Assembly (NCBI GenBank): GCA_963693285.1
Contig: OY848924.1
Location: 5,787,842-5,851,841 of the forward strand
Length of the DNA stretch: 64,000 bases
Origin: Xestospongia muta
Lineage: Eukaryota > Porifera > Demospongiae > Haplosclerida > Petrosiidae
Direction: 5' to 3'
Within the stretch, counting starts at the first letter, position 1. The number at the start of each line of letters is the position of its first letter. The position numbers were made by a program, and so were the translations under genes. Shown in pieces: positions 49,059 through 61,295 of this stretch. The notes under the pieces are model-generated. The model saw nothing but the letters and a program-made list of their open reading frames with translations. It was not told where the DNA came from and did no database searches.

Positions 49059-52000
49059 CTAATCAGTTGATTTCTTTTTCTTAGGCAGAACCTGATACAC
49101 AGCAATCCACACTACTCCAATGATGTAAGGGAAAAAGTAGACAGAGCTTCCAAACTAAAGAACATACAAGTTCATGTATGGATGCAATATCAGTGCTCAT
49201 GCAGGATGAGCTATTTAATGCATTATAATATTTACCTTCAAACAAGCCTCCCATGAGAGCAAAAAGAAAGAAGCAAATAAAAAAGCTAACACAACAGTCT
49301 TCAATGTAAGGGCAACAAGCCATACAGGAATATAGACTGGCCATGATAATTGATTCATATCACCACCAATTAATTGCTTAGTATAACTTATGAACTGCAT
49401 TTGAGAAAGCTGATCAATTAGTAGAGGATTAATAATTATCATACCAGTTTCTCAGCTGGAATCAAAATAAACTCACAAGAGAAGAACACAAAATATCCTG
49501 TCCAGAATCCATGCCATAATGACAAAAACGTGGTGACAATAAGAAAGGACAGGTATTGATTACCCATCCACTTTAGACGTTTGTATATATTTCTTGAGAT
49601 AGAGATAATACATTAATATTACAATCAATAAGTACTTACCTAGCTGCCCATTCATTAGTTTTAATATTGCTAGACCTAACAGTACTCTAAACAATGTGTA
49701 TAGAAATTATATCAAGTATAATAAGAACATTAAAAAAAATAAAAAGTAAAGATGAAAGTAGATAAACAAAAATAGGAATGATGCCTGCATAATTAGCTAA
49801 TTCTATCTGTTGCATTCAACTACTAATAACAAACCAATTTTTAAGTTTGTCAATGCTTCTGATCTGATCAAGCTAGAAACAATAATGGCTTTTGAAAATG
49901 AAATGTAGCCATTTATAAAATCCACTGTAAGTGAGATTTAACTGAGGCTATCTTATAAGTAATAGATAATATATGGTGGCCACTTTTTTTAGGCTACTTT
50001 GGATACATATTAAGCACTAATATACTTAGTGTTACATGTTCAAGTAATAATGACATTAATTTATGACTACAGCTAACCTGAAATGATGTTCCAAAATTAT
50101 GCAATGTTAGTTTTGCATTACACAAACCACCCCAGTCCACGGTACCATCTGGTTCGAGGCCATCATACGTTATCCCAGTTATAATGGAAGAACTTTCCTA
50201 TTGCATGAAAAAAAATAATCTTAATCTATTTAATTTAAAATTAATTGGCTAGCCTTTAATTTAGGCAAGACCAGGACAACTGAAGACAAAGTCAGAGATT
50301 TAAGGCTAGCCAACAATTTCAATTAAACTACTGTTTCATAACATAACTCAGTTTTATCATGCAGGCATGGAAATGATTCTAAAATTTTAAAATGGGTCTT
50401 TAACACAATGAAATTTCAGAATTACTATATAGCAACATCATAATGAAAAAACTTACAGCAAGAATCCACACACATAATAAAGAGTGCATAGCACCTGTAG
50501 AAGCTACTATCATGACAGCAAGTCTATATAGAAAATTACTGTTCTGTAAAAGAGGCAGAGTTATATTATAGTATTATATGGTCATCCTTACAGCATATTC
50601 TTCAGTTATTAGATATTGTACTGGAAAAAAATGGTTCAGTACAATAAATATGGCTACTGCAATCAAGAAATGTACAAGTTTCAGAAGACTTGCAGGAACA
50701 CTATATACATTATATATTATAAATATATCTTGTTAACTATGTACCTGCTAGGTGTTATGTTTCTATCATATAGTGTTCCTGAAACAAATTTTTGGTATCT
50801 TATAAAAGGAAACTAATACAGTATAATAAATTAACGATATTATGACTATAATTATTACCGCTGGTCCAACCATTATTGTACAAAAGAAATAGCAATATCC
50901 AAAGAACTGAAGAGAAATAGAAATGACAGATCATTAATATGTCTCAGATGTACACACTTCAATAAAAGAGGGTAGTTCTTTAATCTGAATTTTCTTTTGT
51001 TCTTCAGTCAACAATGTCTATAATTTTCACAATATTTTAGTTCATCATAATGAAATTTATTTACTTCTTTCTTGCCACCATCATACAGATTAGTAGCTAA
51101 GTCTACAATATAAAAAGATAGAGTTGGCCTTGTATATAACATATAATTGACTTACCAACTAATTTCAATAACATTAAACATTGAGGAATTGTCCAATTAT
51201 AAGGATAAAGAATACCAGAGTAAAAAACCTCAAGATGCCCATACAAGAGATGACTCTTGGAGAAAAAAATCATTTTATGTCATATATACTATTAAGTCTA
51301 CTATTATTGTGTGCCACTTATTTACTTCACAGATAAATGTTAAATGGATTTGACTTGGAAAAATGAACACACATGTAAAAGTTAATGTCATTGTAACAAC
51401 TTATTTGTACATTACATGGATGGATACTATGGTATATAGAATTCTTGTGAATTACTCACATCCATGTAAAGTACAAATTAGTTGTTAAAATAACATATTA
51501 ATTTTTACAGTGCATAAAATACAAAATACATTAAAGTCACTAAATTTAGTAGACACAATTAATAGTAAATATAACATTAATAGTAGATCTATTGCATTAA
51601 TTAGGTATAACATTAATAGTAGATATATCATTAATAATAGATATAACATTAATAGTAGGTATAGAATCAATAGTAAGTATAACATTAATAGTAGAAACTA
51701 ACATATGATGTCATTGGTCACAAATGTATAGTTATGTCACATAATTATAAATTACCATAGTAACAATCCATGTTAAAAATAAAGAGAGCTTTGTTCCACC
51801 AAAAATATATAGAATACCATAGACAGTAATGATATCTACCAAAGAGTGCCAGATATCAGTACCTAAGTGTAATAACGAAATGTATTATGATTATATAACA
51901 AGTTAGGGTATCATTGAACTAACCAACAACATAGTACATCACAATAAAACCACCAAAACTTGAAAGTATGTTCTAAAATGAGAAAAATTAAATAAAATAA

Positions 52001-53875
52001 CAAACAATATAGTGATTTCAAAAAGTTGAAGACTAAAATAATAATTAAAAAAATAAATATAAAGAATTGTTTTGGAAGATAGAGATGTCATGTTAAACAT
52101 CAGAATGAGAGAATTGGCAGCAGTCTCTATGGGGTGACTATTGAATTCTAAAAATAAACATTTAAGGCTTAAAAGAAAGCTAGCAAGAAACATCAAGTTG
52201 ATGAAACATGACTAGTCACATCTAGCATTGTTGCACTTGCAGTTAAAGTTAAGTAATTTTATATGTATCAACAGTGTAATGTTAAAGTTAGTTGTCATAA
52301 TATGCAGTTTCACAGTTATTTTAGTTGTGATAATATGCACTTTCAATTGTCGTATACAACAATAGAATAATACAAAGCAAATGGACATACAAACAGTTAC
52401 CACATGATCCAAAATGATTATAAATAAGACTGACTGGTATAATTTAGACATACCAGACAACAGAAACTTCAAAAGTTAAGGTGAACCTTGGGAGTTAAAA
52501 ATGGGCTATAACTCAATTATTTAATATTACTATATTAACAATAATATAAGTGGTTGAATTCATTGTTGAGACACTAAAACTCATATCATATACCATATAT
52601 GGAATCAATATTATGACAACATATAATTGATAGATTAATGCATTTACATTTGTTTCCAAGCAAGAATACCTCAAGTCATTATTTTACTTAATAATATACC
52701 TGAACTAATCTTGAGTTTGTAACACTTATCAACAGTCGAAAGATAAAGGCTATCGCATAACCTGTAGTGATAAGATAATGATAGACATTAATATAGCATC
52801 TAGAGTTCCATTAAAATGTAATACTTTAATGTGAAATTAATAGACCTTAAACCTAACCTGAAAACCTTGGAACCTAACTACATTAATTGTAAATGGATGA
52901 AAGCATGGCTAAATACTATTAGTTTTAACCACTTTCTTTTTCTTTGGTTATAACAAACTAAAAAATACTAATCAGTATATACAAATGTGTATACACAGTT
53001 ATCTATATCTTCCTTACATCTTCCCTATATGTTCCTTATATCTTCCTTATATGGTATATAGCTTACTTGAAACAGATGATCATGAGTTGAAACCATAATA
53101 ATTCCAATAAGTGAATTCAAAACTTACAATGTTATCATTGTTACTTCATTGTATTCTTTAGCTATAGAGTGACTATTATAGCAGCTGTACATAAAGTGTC
53201 AGTATTGAAAGACCATGCATGCTGTAATACATGGAAATTTGGGATATAAATATTAAATAGAAGTGGCTATGATTATTTCCTGAGAGACAGCTCAAAGTAG
53301 AGTTCAAATGGTGAACATTCACATAATGTTATAATGTACAAGATTTATTTCACAAATTGTTAGCAAAACAACTGCCTTAATATAAAGGATAAATGTTATA
53401 AGAAGGACCATTGATTGTTTTAAAACTGCTGGTCAGTTTTAAGAGCTAACATATTTTATAGCTGGTCTGGACCTCTTCTTAACCAATTCATGCAATTTAT
53501 TTGATCAATACTATAAATCATTATACTTGACCATTTTAAAATACTAAGTTATGTGTGATTCAAACAAGACACAGTAATGACAGTAACTTTTCATTGGACG
53601 GTCTAGCTGGCCACCTTTTTTCAAACAGGCCAATGTTTGCATGTAATTCATTATTGAACTATAAAACATCTTTAATCATTGTCTACAAACCATCTAGTAA
53701 AATAAGCACAGTTCAGGTATGAGATAATAGAGGAAGGGCCAAATCTTTAAAAGAATACTACTTAATGCACTAGGAATACATTTAATAAGATCTTACCTAT
53801 CAATACCCCAAGAAAATAACGAGCCTTCAGATCTGAGATACCAGCTATACTGACTACAATTTCTATTGGAAACAT
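49059..53875 (-). CDS. LPCAT3: LPCAT3-like lysophospholipid acyltransferase, copy 6
   Basis: Sixteen exons, 5' to 3': 53797-53875, 52700-52761, 51924-51972, 51756-51862, 51156-51255, 51065-51102, 50958-51017, 50859-50906, 50745-50812, 50592-50700, 50457-50543, 50078-50197, 49640-49686, 49445-49592, 49236-49394, 49059-49154; 1,377 bp, 458 aa, open. Asn316 and His352 are present; the tail is PKKKKSTD. Very similar to copy 5 at protein level. One odd point: the exon-7 donor is GAA|GTGTGT where the other copies have GAG|GTATGT; the GT is kept and the amino acid unchanged, but the site is weaker. Its start codon lies only about 260 bp from the stop of the ESCO gene on the same strand, so its promoter must be short or lie within ESCO sequence. 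Confidence 0.93.
51371..51513. mobile_element. Palindromic MITE in LPCAT3 copy 6 intron 4
   Basis: Left ATGTAAAAGTTAATGTCATT and inverted right CACTGTAAAAATTAATATGT with arms continuing through TAACAACT and TACATGGATG. Same family as 16863-17091. Copy 5 lacks it at this position. Confidence 0.72.
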
Positions 53876-54135
53876 TGTGACTATAATATTATTTTGATAG
53901 ATGAACGACCAGAAACTTGGAACTGGAAAGTATAGCTGAACAGGCTGACCGCACCCACCATTATAGGCGGAGCTGGAATAATATTCGAGTCTTTATAACT
54001 TTGTAGTAATAACTAATTATTATATTTGCTGGTAATACAAATAATGATAAAAAATGAAATAAATGTTGAACAAATAAACATAAATATATTATACAATTAG
54101 AGAGATTAGCTCCGATATAATTTATTATTCCTATT

Positions 54136-57100
54136 TCATGACATTATCCATCGATATACTAAGAAATTAGAGGTTTCACAATATTTTGTGGCAAAATTTT
54201 TTCCATCTGGAGTAGGATCCGAAAATGCTATAGAAGATTTTGGCACTACATAGCCAAAAATAAAATTTTTCCTAGAAATTTTAAAAGTAAACAATATAAT
54301 TATTATTGATATGAATTAATAAGTAATCTTATGTACAAATTATTGATTTTAAGTTTACTGCACTATAACTGACATATTTGGAGGGAGAAAAATTGGCAAA
54401 TTTGGCAGATTGTGTTTCATTTGCAAAAAATTACTCTCTAATATTTTATTTGGGATGTGATAGTAGTAGGCCTAGCAAGTGATAAGCATGCTTTTATCCA
54501 CATTGTATTCTCAGATATAATGATGCTTTAGAAACATTTATAAAAGCTTCCCAATGTAGATGGTCTTTGGAGACAACTTCTGCCCAAAATATAATAATTG
54601 TCATCAAATTATCACTGGCCAAAGTCTATCTTATATCTAATATTCCGTTCTCTCAAAATTATCCATGCACCCACTATAATATTATGATACTTTATCAAAC
54701 TCAACCCTCCATACAATGCTAATAATTAACAAATTATGATCCAATAACTAACTACCTTGCAGTTTCAAGAAGTTGAGTTGCAATCCCTTTTCTTCTATGA
54801 GAAGACAATACCCACATTCGACTGACACCAAGTGTGGCAGGTTCTGGATCATCACTGACAGAGGGATAAATACTGTTCATAATGGCAAAGATATATTGAT
54901 ATAAACATACCTACAACACCAGCTAGAACTTTTAGCTTCATTTGTCTCATTCAGGACTACCCGATAACCCTATTAATAGTAATATTAATTAATGATAACA
55001 TTAGAAAATGAAATAATTAAGTGTCAAGATTTAATATAGCAAGGATAATGCATACACAAAGTACAAAATAAATGTGATTTCTGGTGATTAACTTAATACT
55101 TCAAAAGCTAAAATCTATTCGTATTAGCTATTAACTTTGGCAGTGCAAAATGTTGTAAATGATTTAAAATACACAAATTAATATTCCTCGTGTTTATAGT
55201 ACATACAATATTGTAACCAGACAATATGATATGTTAATGAAGATACTTTACAAATTAGACATTAGATTACAATGTGTCTGTAATATAATGTCACAATGTA
55301 CTAATTGTTATGATTTGGTAGTTTTTGTCATTTCAAAGCTTCATCAGTACTTTGAACTTCTATAGTGTCATGCTGCAACTACTTAAGCAGCTTTGTGGGT
55401 CAGTGGTAAGTTTGTTCACATGTTACTCAGACTTTTTAAGAGTCTTATTGGTTTAGAGAAGTTAGGTTGGAATAAGTTACTGTAATGGCAATAAAATCAA
55501 GAATGATTACATAGACAGACTTGTTGTAAAGACCAAAGAATGTTGTACTAAAGGAATCTCCAAGTTAATAGTTAACAAATATACAAGTTAGAAAAATTGT
55601 TATAAGTAAAACTACAATATGTGTACTTTGATAAAGGATGGTTAGCTTTACATTATGGGATATTTCAGCTCAGGATAAATTAATACAATGCTAATATATT
55701 ATCACATTGATTTGTAGTATTATTTTGTGACAAATAGCAAAGCTGTTTCTACATGTAGTTGCTCACAAAATGACGTCATTTTTCAACAGAATTCTATTTC
55801 CGAAACCCCAAGCCTTCCTAAACTCTAAGTATAGTAACAAGCTTTCTAAAAATAGTAACTTGTCCTCTGTGTTCCTGTGAAACCTGTTACATCTAAAAAC
55901 AATGACCAGAGTTTAAGACCAGCCCTGATAACGAGACATAACTACAAACTATAAACAAAAACTTGTTATTTGGGGCTCAACATTTGTGTATGTGATTAAA
56001 ATCCAATAGATCTGAATATTGAGAGGAAATAATGTCTCTAAGTACTTACCTGTGATATGTGTTCCACCATGACACAACCAACTACCTTCTTGTTGCTAAT
56101 ATACAAAAACGTCTATAGAAAAAAGGTATCCAATTTGAGCAAATATATATTAAAATATGAGACCTAGATAACTACACAATTTAGAAGCCAAGAGTTGTTA
56201 CATAAAGACTGAATGTCAGAACCTAAATAGTACAGTTTATGTTGGGTGAAGAGAGTAAATGACTTAAACTATCCTGAATGTTTATTAATGAAGTCCAAGG
56301 AGTAATTTAGAATAAATGTACATGTATCAAACTATCAATGAGTTGTTTACTCTGTTCCCCAAATGTACAATACAATAAGATACCTTTAAATTACTAGAAC
56401 AACCTACAAGACCAAGGGCATATCCCAATTCTGCATCAATCAGTTTACGAATGTCATTAACCTAAACAAACAATAGATAATTAATATTTGTACATATACT
56501 GAAATACAATTAACGATTGTCAACGTAGGAGGAGCCTCCTCCTGAATAGGTGTATAACCTTCCAAGAAAATAACTAGTTGAGAAATGAGGGATTACATTA
56601 GTATTATGGTTTCACCAATTCTCACTACTCTTACTATAAGACTACTATTGCTAATATAATTAGCTGCATGTCCTATCAATAAATGAACACTACAAGTTAT
56701 CACTATGGAGACTGCAACCTCATAAAGCTAAAGGAATAAAGAAGCACCATTTCATGGAGGTCATGCTAATTTATAGCATGAATTTACACGTGACATTATA
56801 ATACTTTTAATGCTTTATCTTGAATGCAATTAATTAGAGGCAACAAGATACTTTTACAGGCGAAGTGGGAGTAACTAAATTTTTAGAATCTAAAGTTACA
56901 AATTTACAAATATTGTAACATAATAATACATTATATAACAACTACTACCTTCTTTAAATGTCTCTTTGTATCTGTTGATAACACAAGTAGAATTCGACCA
57001 TCTGGAAGTAATTCAATAACTCTCTCCTGTTTCCATCCCTATGAAAAAATATAAAAAGAGTTTATAGTTATTATCATAACTCATCTAATGAAAAGCATAT

Positions 57101-60100
57101 CGTAACTAGTAAAGCATAAGCTTATAACTGTAATGGGAATATTTTCAATACAAACACAAGATCAACAAATGCATTGATTTGTGAAAACAATTATGAATGA
57201 GTGTCTAAATACCTGAAATGATATGCCATTCATCAGTTTCTTGTGAAATTTGTAATGTTCTAATTGATCATCAGGTTGTCCATATGTATACAACAGACCA
57301 CATACTTTACATAGTACATGTCCAAATGTCTTCTGACCTAAATCCTGTGAGGATGTAAGTGCATTAACTTAACAATATGTAAGTGAAAAAGATAACACTA
57401 TTGTTTCTTACCAAACTATTTACTACTTTAGCAGCTACATAATGAAATGTTAACTATCGTACATTTTCCTATATGTTCTAATAATTCAAGTGTGAATATA
57501 GCTAGGACACAAAATATCTAAATAAATCATAACAGTCATCCATGTTGTCAAAATTATATTGTTCAAGTGGAGGTTCATAGATCATGATAAGTTCTGTAAC
57601 TTGACAATTGTATGGATGTGCCTAGGTCAATTGTTTGATATAGCAATTAATAAACAAAGAATTTGACAAGTTGTATTTATAGTAGATTATTTAATGTTAA
57701 CACTATCATAGTAACTTTGAAAATTTAATTGTATAGCCAAATACTTTGCAAAACATGATGTGATCTTTGAGTGTTTCTGCCGAAAGTGACTTATTACATT
57801 GTCATGTGTAACTATGCTTAAAATGGTGACAAAAGTATTGATGCTACAAAAGCAACTAACTACATTGTTCAGTAGTTGGTTCACTTGTTTACTATAACAT
57901 TGTGTCTTCAAAAGTAGATTATTTTACACTATTGAACATTCCTAGCATGCATGAACAAGTTGTTACACTACTAATGTTACATGATTAGCATAGATTTTAT
58001 TGTATTTATAAACCATGTACATTTGGTACTCAGCTAACTAAATATGATAGAGATTTCCGTTGTTTTATATAAGTCAGTGTTGTTTTAGTACAGCATAGGC
58101 ATTTTAGTTGTAGCTATAGTACTTGAGAGTAAATTATTACTAGTTACAGTTACAGTTATAATTAAGCCATAGCTTCAATTTTTTTAGTTGTAGTATGATA
58201 TTCATTATTTTATTTTAGTTATAGTTCTAGTTTTAGTTATGGTATTTATTAATAACTTTTCATAATCAAGTAAGCAAAATCATTAAAGCAAAAATGCTTT
58301 GTTCACTCTAAGAAGTGTCTCTCTCTCTAAGTTTTGTCCACTCAAACAATTACACTTCCCTCTACATGCATCACTACTGACAGAAAACACCCTCTCTACC
58401 GGGGCAGAAGATGCAGGAAGTGACAATTAAAAAGGTGTGGTCAAGTACTAGTACAATATTCAATTTTTATTTTAGTTATAGTTGAAAGTAGATATTTTTA
58501 GCTACAGTTTTAGTTAGTTCTATATAAAAGCTAAGTATTATAGTTTAATTAACTAATAATGAAATTTGTTAATACTAAAATAGATTTAGTTATAGTTATA
58601 GTTAACTAACACATCACTGATATAAGTAATATAACTAGAGCTGGGCAATAGTTTCGAATACACTCACTATCGTGATAGTAATGTAGCTATCACAATACAA
58701 TAGTAGTTATTTAGCTATCACGATAGTAACCAAAACAATCATGTCTACTACCTAGCAACGTTAACATGTTAGTATTTTTAGCAGAGAACTTAAAATAAAA
58801 GTTACAAACTTAAACATCAAGTGAACTGAGAACTGAGTATTATAATTATTATTCAATTTAGTATATTAAAGAGTTTTTTTGATGATAAAGTTTTGCAGAA
58901 TTTAACTGATTGTGAGTAGTCATTAGGTGTGGAATAAAGCTATAATAATTATTGTGATAGTTTCACTATCGTGATAATACTCTGAAAAAATATCGTGATA
59001 GTGATAGTAGTACTATCGCCCAGCTCTAAATATAACCTAAGTTATGATGGAAAATGTCCTGTTTCAATTACATTTAATAAAAACAACAATACTTTCTTAT
59101 AAAAAACATTATGTTTATTTACTAATGTTTTTTTTATGAAAAAGTATTGTTGTTTTTATTACATGTGATATTACATATTATTACATATTGTGGATTTGAT
59201 ATAGAGAATTCCAAAGTAGAATTAATACACAAGATAGTTGACAGGAAGTATTAATCTATGTCAATTTACTGCTGTGGAATTCTCTATATAATTAATTGTG
59301 TATTAAACTTTCTAAACTCTATTTGGTTAGACTATGTGTAGTTATTTTTGGAAGAAACATTTTGGGGGATTTTCTCATTCTTGTGGTTTTTTGATAATAT
59401 TCATAAAAAGATTAATGACTGTTGTTGTATTGGGTATACCTGACTTTTGAACATGATTAATTACCATCCTAAATTTGTTCTGTAGACATTTCGATATAGC
59501 TGCTGAATAATATTTGGTGTCAAAGCACTTATATGAGTAATTAAACTATATTACTACTTTAGACAACACTAGAAACTATTAACTACTGGTGTAGACAGGT
59601 CCATTCTACTGCTACAAGAAACAATTATAACTTACTTCCTACACAGTAACCTTATGAGTTTTAAGCAATATGATTCAACAATGGCTTACCAAATGTAATT
59701 GTTCTTTGTTATCTTTGTTATTACTTCTTTTGGGAGTTAACAGTTTGGGACGCTTAGGATCTTTATCAATAACTTCTACAGTGTCAGGTTGAGGTCTATA
59801 AACAGAAAAACCATTACTTGTATAACTTTATTGTTCAGTATAGATCATAACAAAAGAAGAGTCAGTACTAACAATAGGATAATAATGGAAGTTATTCATA
59901 ATCTATCATATTGTGTGGTATTAATGAAAGTGAAATTAACAAATTAATGTAAACAAAAAATCTCATAAATGCCTAACGAGTATGACAATTTAATCAAGGA
60001 TTATTAAAACTTGAAATTATCCATCTAAAAACAGCTTTCCAATGAAATTTGAGGAGTATAAAAGATAGCTATACATAATTTAAATGAAACAATCTGATTG

Positions 60101-61295
60101 TTCAAATACTTACAAAGCTTATTTAGTTAGTTTGCATTATGTGTAATGTAGATATGTTACTATAGGTTAGAATCATCAACCAATGGGAATTACACAATTT
60201 AGAAGCCTAAAAGCTTAACACAGTCCTCACACGTGATGTTTGGACTTTATATGATGGCTTTGGGTTTCTAAATGTATGGTTTCTTGGTCTAACCTCTAGG
60301 TTGTCATGTCTACAGAAAAAAATAGGATGCAAATTAATCATACGCAAAAGTCAGGTATACCCGATACAACAACAGTCTTTTTATGAATATTATCAAAAAA
60401 CAATAAGACTAAGAGAAATACCCTAAAATGTTTTCTTGCAAAAAATCATTACACATAGTCTAACCAAATAGAGTTTAGAAAGTTTAATACACAATTAATT
60501 ATATAGAGAATTGCACAGCAGTAATTTGACATGGATTAATACTTCCTGTCAACTATCTTGTGTATTAATTCTACTTTGGAATTCTCTATATCAAATGCAC
60601 CAATATAAACGATTAATGTTATTTACTATAAACCTTAAACTTTAATCAAAAACAAAACTATATTAGAAGACTATTCAGACTAGGGAGTCACTTTCTAATA
60701 GAAACACAACATTAATTAAAACTTAATAAAGGGGTCTCTTAACAATTAAGAGCTTATCAACAAACCTAGGTGTTTCTCATCATCATCCACAGAAGTAATG
60801 CTAGGAATGTAATCAACTGTAAGGTAACACAATTACCTGGGTGTAACTAAGAGGTGTGGTTAAAATAAAGGCGTGGCTTTATTATATCACAAAGAATTAA
60901 CAATATTGTCTATATAGATAATACTATTATATCCAATATCACTCATAACAGTATTATAGTGGTGACTATATGGTGTACCTTTTTCTTTTATTGACAACTT
61001 TTACATCTCCAATATTGTTCACTTTGTTTTTAGATATTGATTCATTTTCTTTATTATCATCACATTCTTTGGTCTCATTGACATCATAGTTAATTGGTTC
61101 TTCGTGACATAGTGAGTCATTGGAGTCTGATTCCAAAACTGGGAATAGGTTTCTAGCTTTAATTGTACATTTAGCCGTTGATCCTCTATCAGTGGGTGAT
61201 GGTGTACAAATATGTTGAGAGAAAACTGCACATGACTGTCTTTTAACGGTTTTCTTAGAAGGACTCCAAGGAGAAATTCTTCGAGCAGAGGCCAT
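54136..61295 (-). CDS. ESCO: ESCO-type cohesin acetyltransferase
   Basis: Acetylates the SMC3 subunit of cohesin to establish sister-chromatid cohesion in the nucleus (family knowledge). Nine exons, 5' to 3': 60979-61295, 59690-59795, 57213-57344, 56949-57038, 56384-56461, 56050-56112, 54911-54969, 54756-54854, 54136-54271; 1,080 bp, 359 aa. The N-terminus starts [15 protein letters not shown] and is basic, Ser/Pro-rich and presumably disordered. A C2H2-like finger spans Cys153, Cys156, His171, His175 ([11 protein letters not shown]...HYKFH). The acetyltransferase region follows, with [27 protein letters not shown], a CoA-loop-like [11 protein letters not shown], then [16 protein letters not shown] and NFLVYRW. 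It is shorter than human ESCO1/2, mainly in the N-terminal tail. Long introns 1 and 2 hold repeats. A broken duplicate of exons 7-9 lies at 42.8-43.6 kb. Confidence 0.95.
58636..59028. mobile_element. 393-bp hAT-type MITE in ESCO intron 2
   Basis: Ends TAGAGCTGGGCAATAGT and, inverted, TAGAGCTGGGCGATAGT. It is flanked on both sides by AATATAAC (58628-58635 and 59029-59036), an intact 8-bp target duplication. Inside, CTATCACGATAGT-type palindromes recur near both ends. No ORF. The near-perfect ends suggest a young insertion. Confidence 0.92.
59076..59160. repeat. Near-perfect hairpin, about 35-bp arms
   Basis: AATAAAAACAACAATACTTT... folds back on ...AAAGTATTGTTGTTTTTATT with a loop around ATGTTTATTTACT. 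Probably the core of a small foldback element. Confidence 0.8.
59194..59449. repeat. Long inverted repeat, left arm (right arm 60345-60596)
   Basis: The left arm, starting ATTTGATATAGAGAATTCC and ending near GGTATACCTGACTTTTG, is matched in reverse complement by 60345-60596 with a few differences. ESCO exon 2 (59690-59795) lies in the 0.9-kb loop between the arms, which are in introns 2 and 1. Confidence 0.9.
60345..60596. repeat. Long inverted repeat, right arm
   Basis: Reverse complement of 59194-59449, in intron 1 of ESCO. See the left arm for the comparison. Confidence 0.9.

Larger units (their letters stand above)
57345..59689. other. Long intron 2 of ESCO
   Basis: About 2.3 kb without exons. 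It contains TTAGTTATAG-rich low-complexity stretches (about 58140-58250 and 58460-58610), a hAT-type MITE (58636-59028), a hairpin (59076-59160) and the left arm of a long inverted repeat (59194-59449). Confidence 0.75.
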
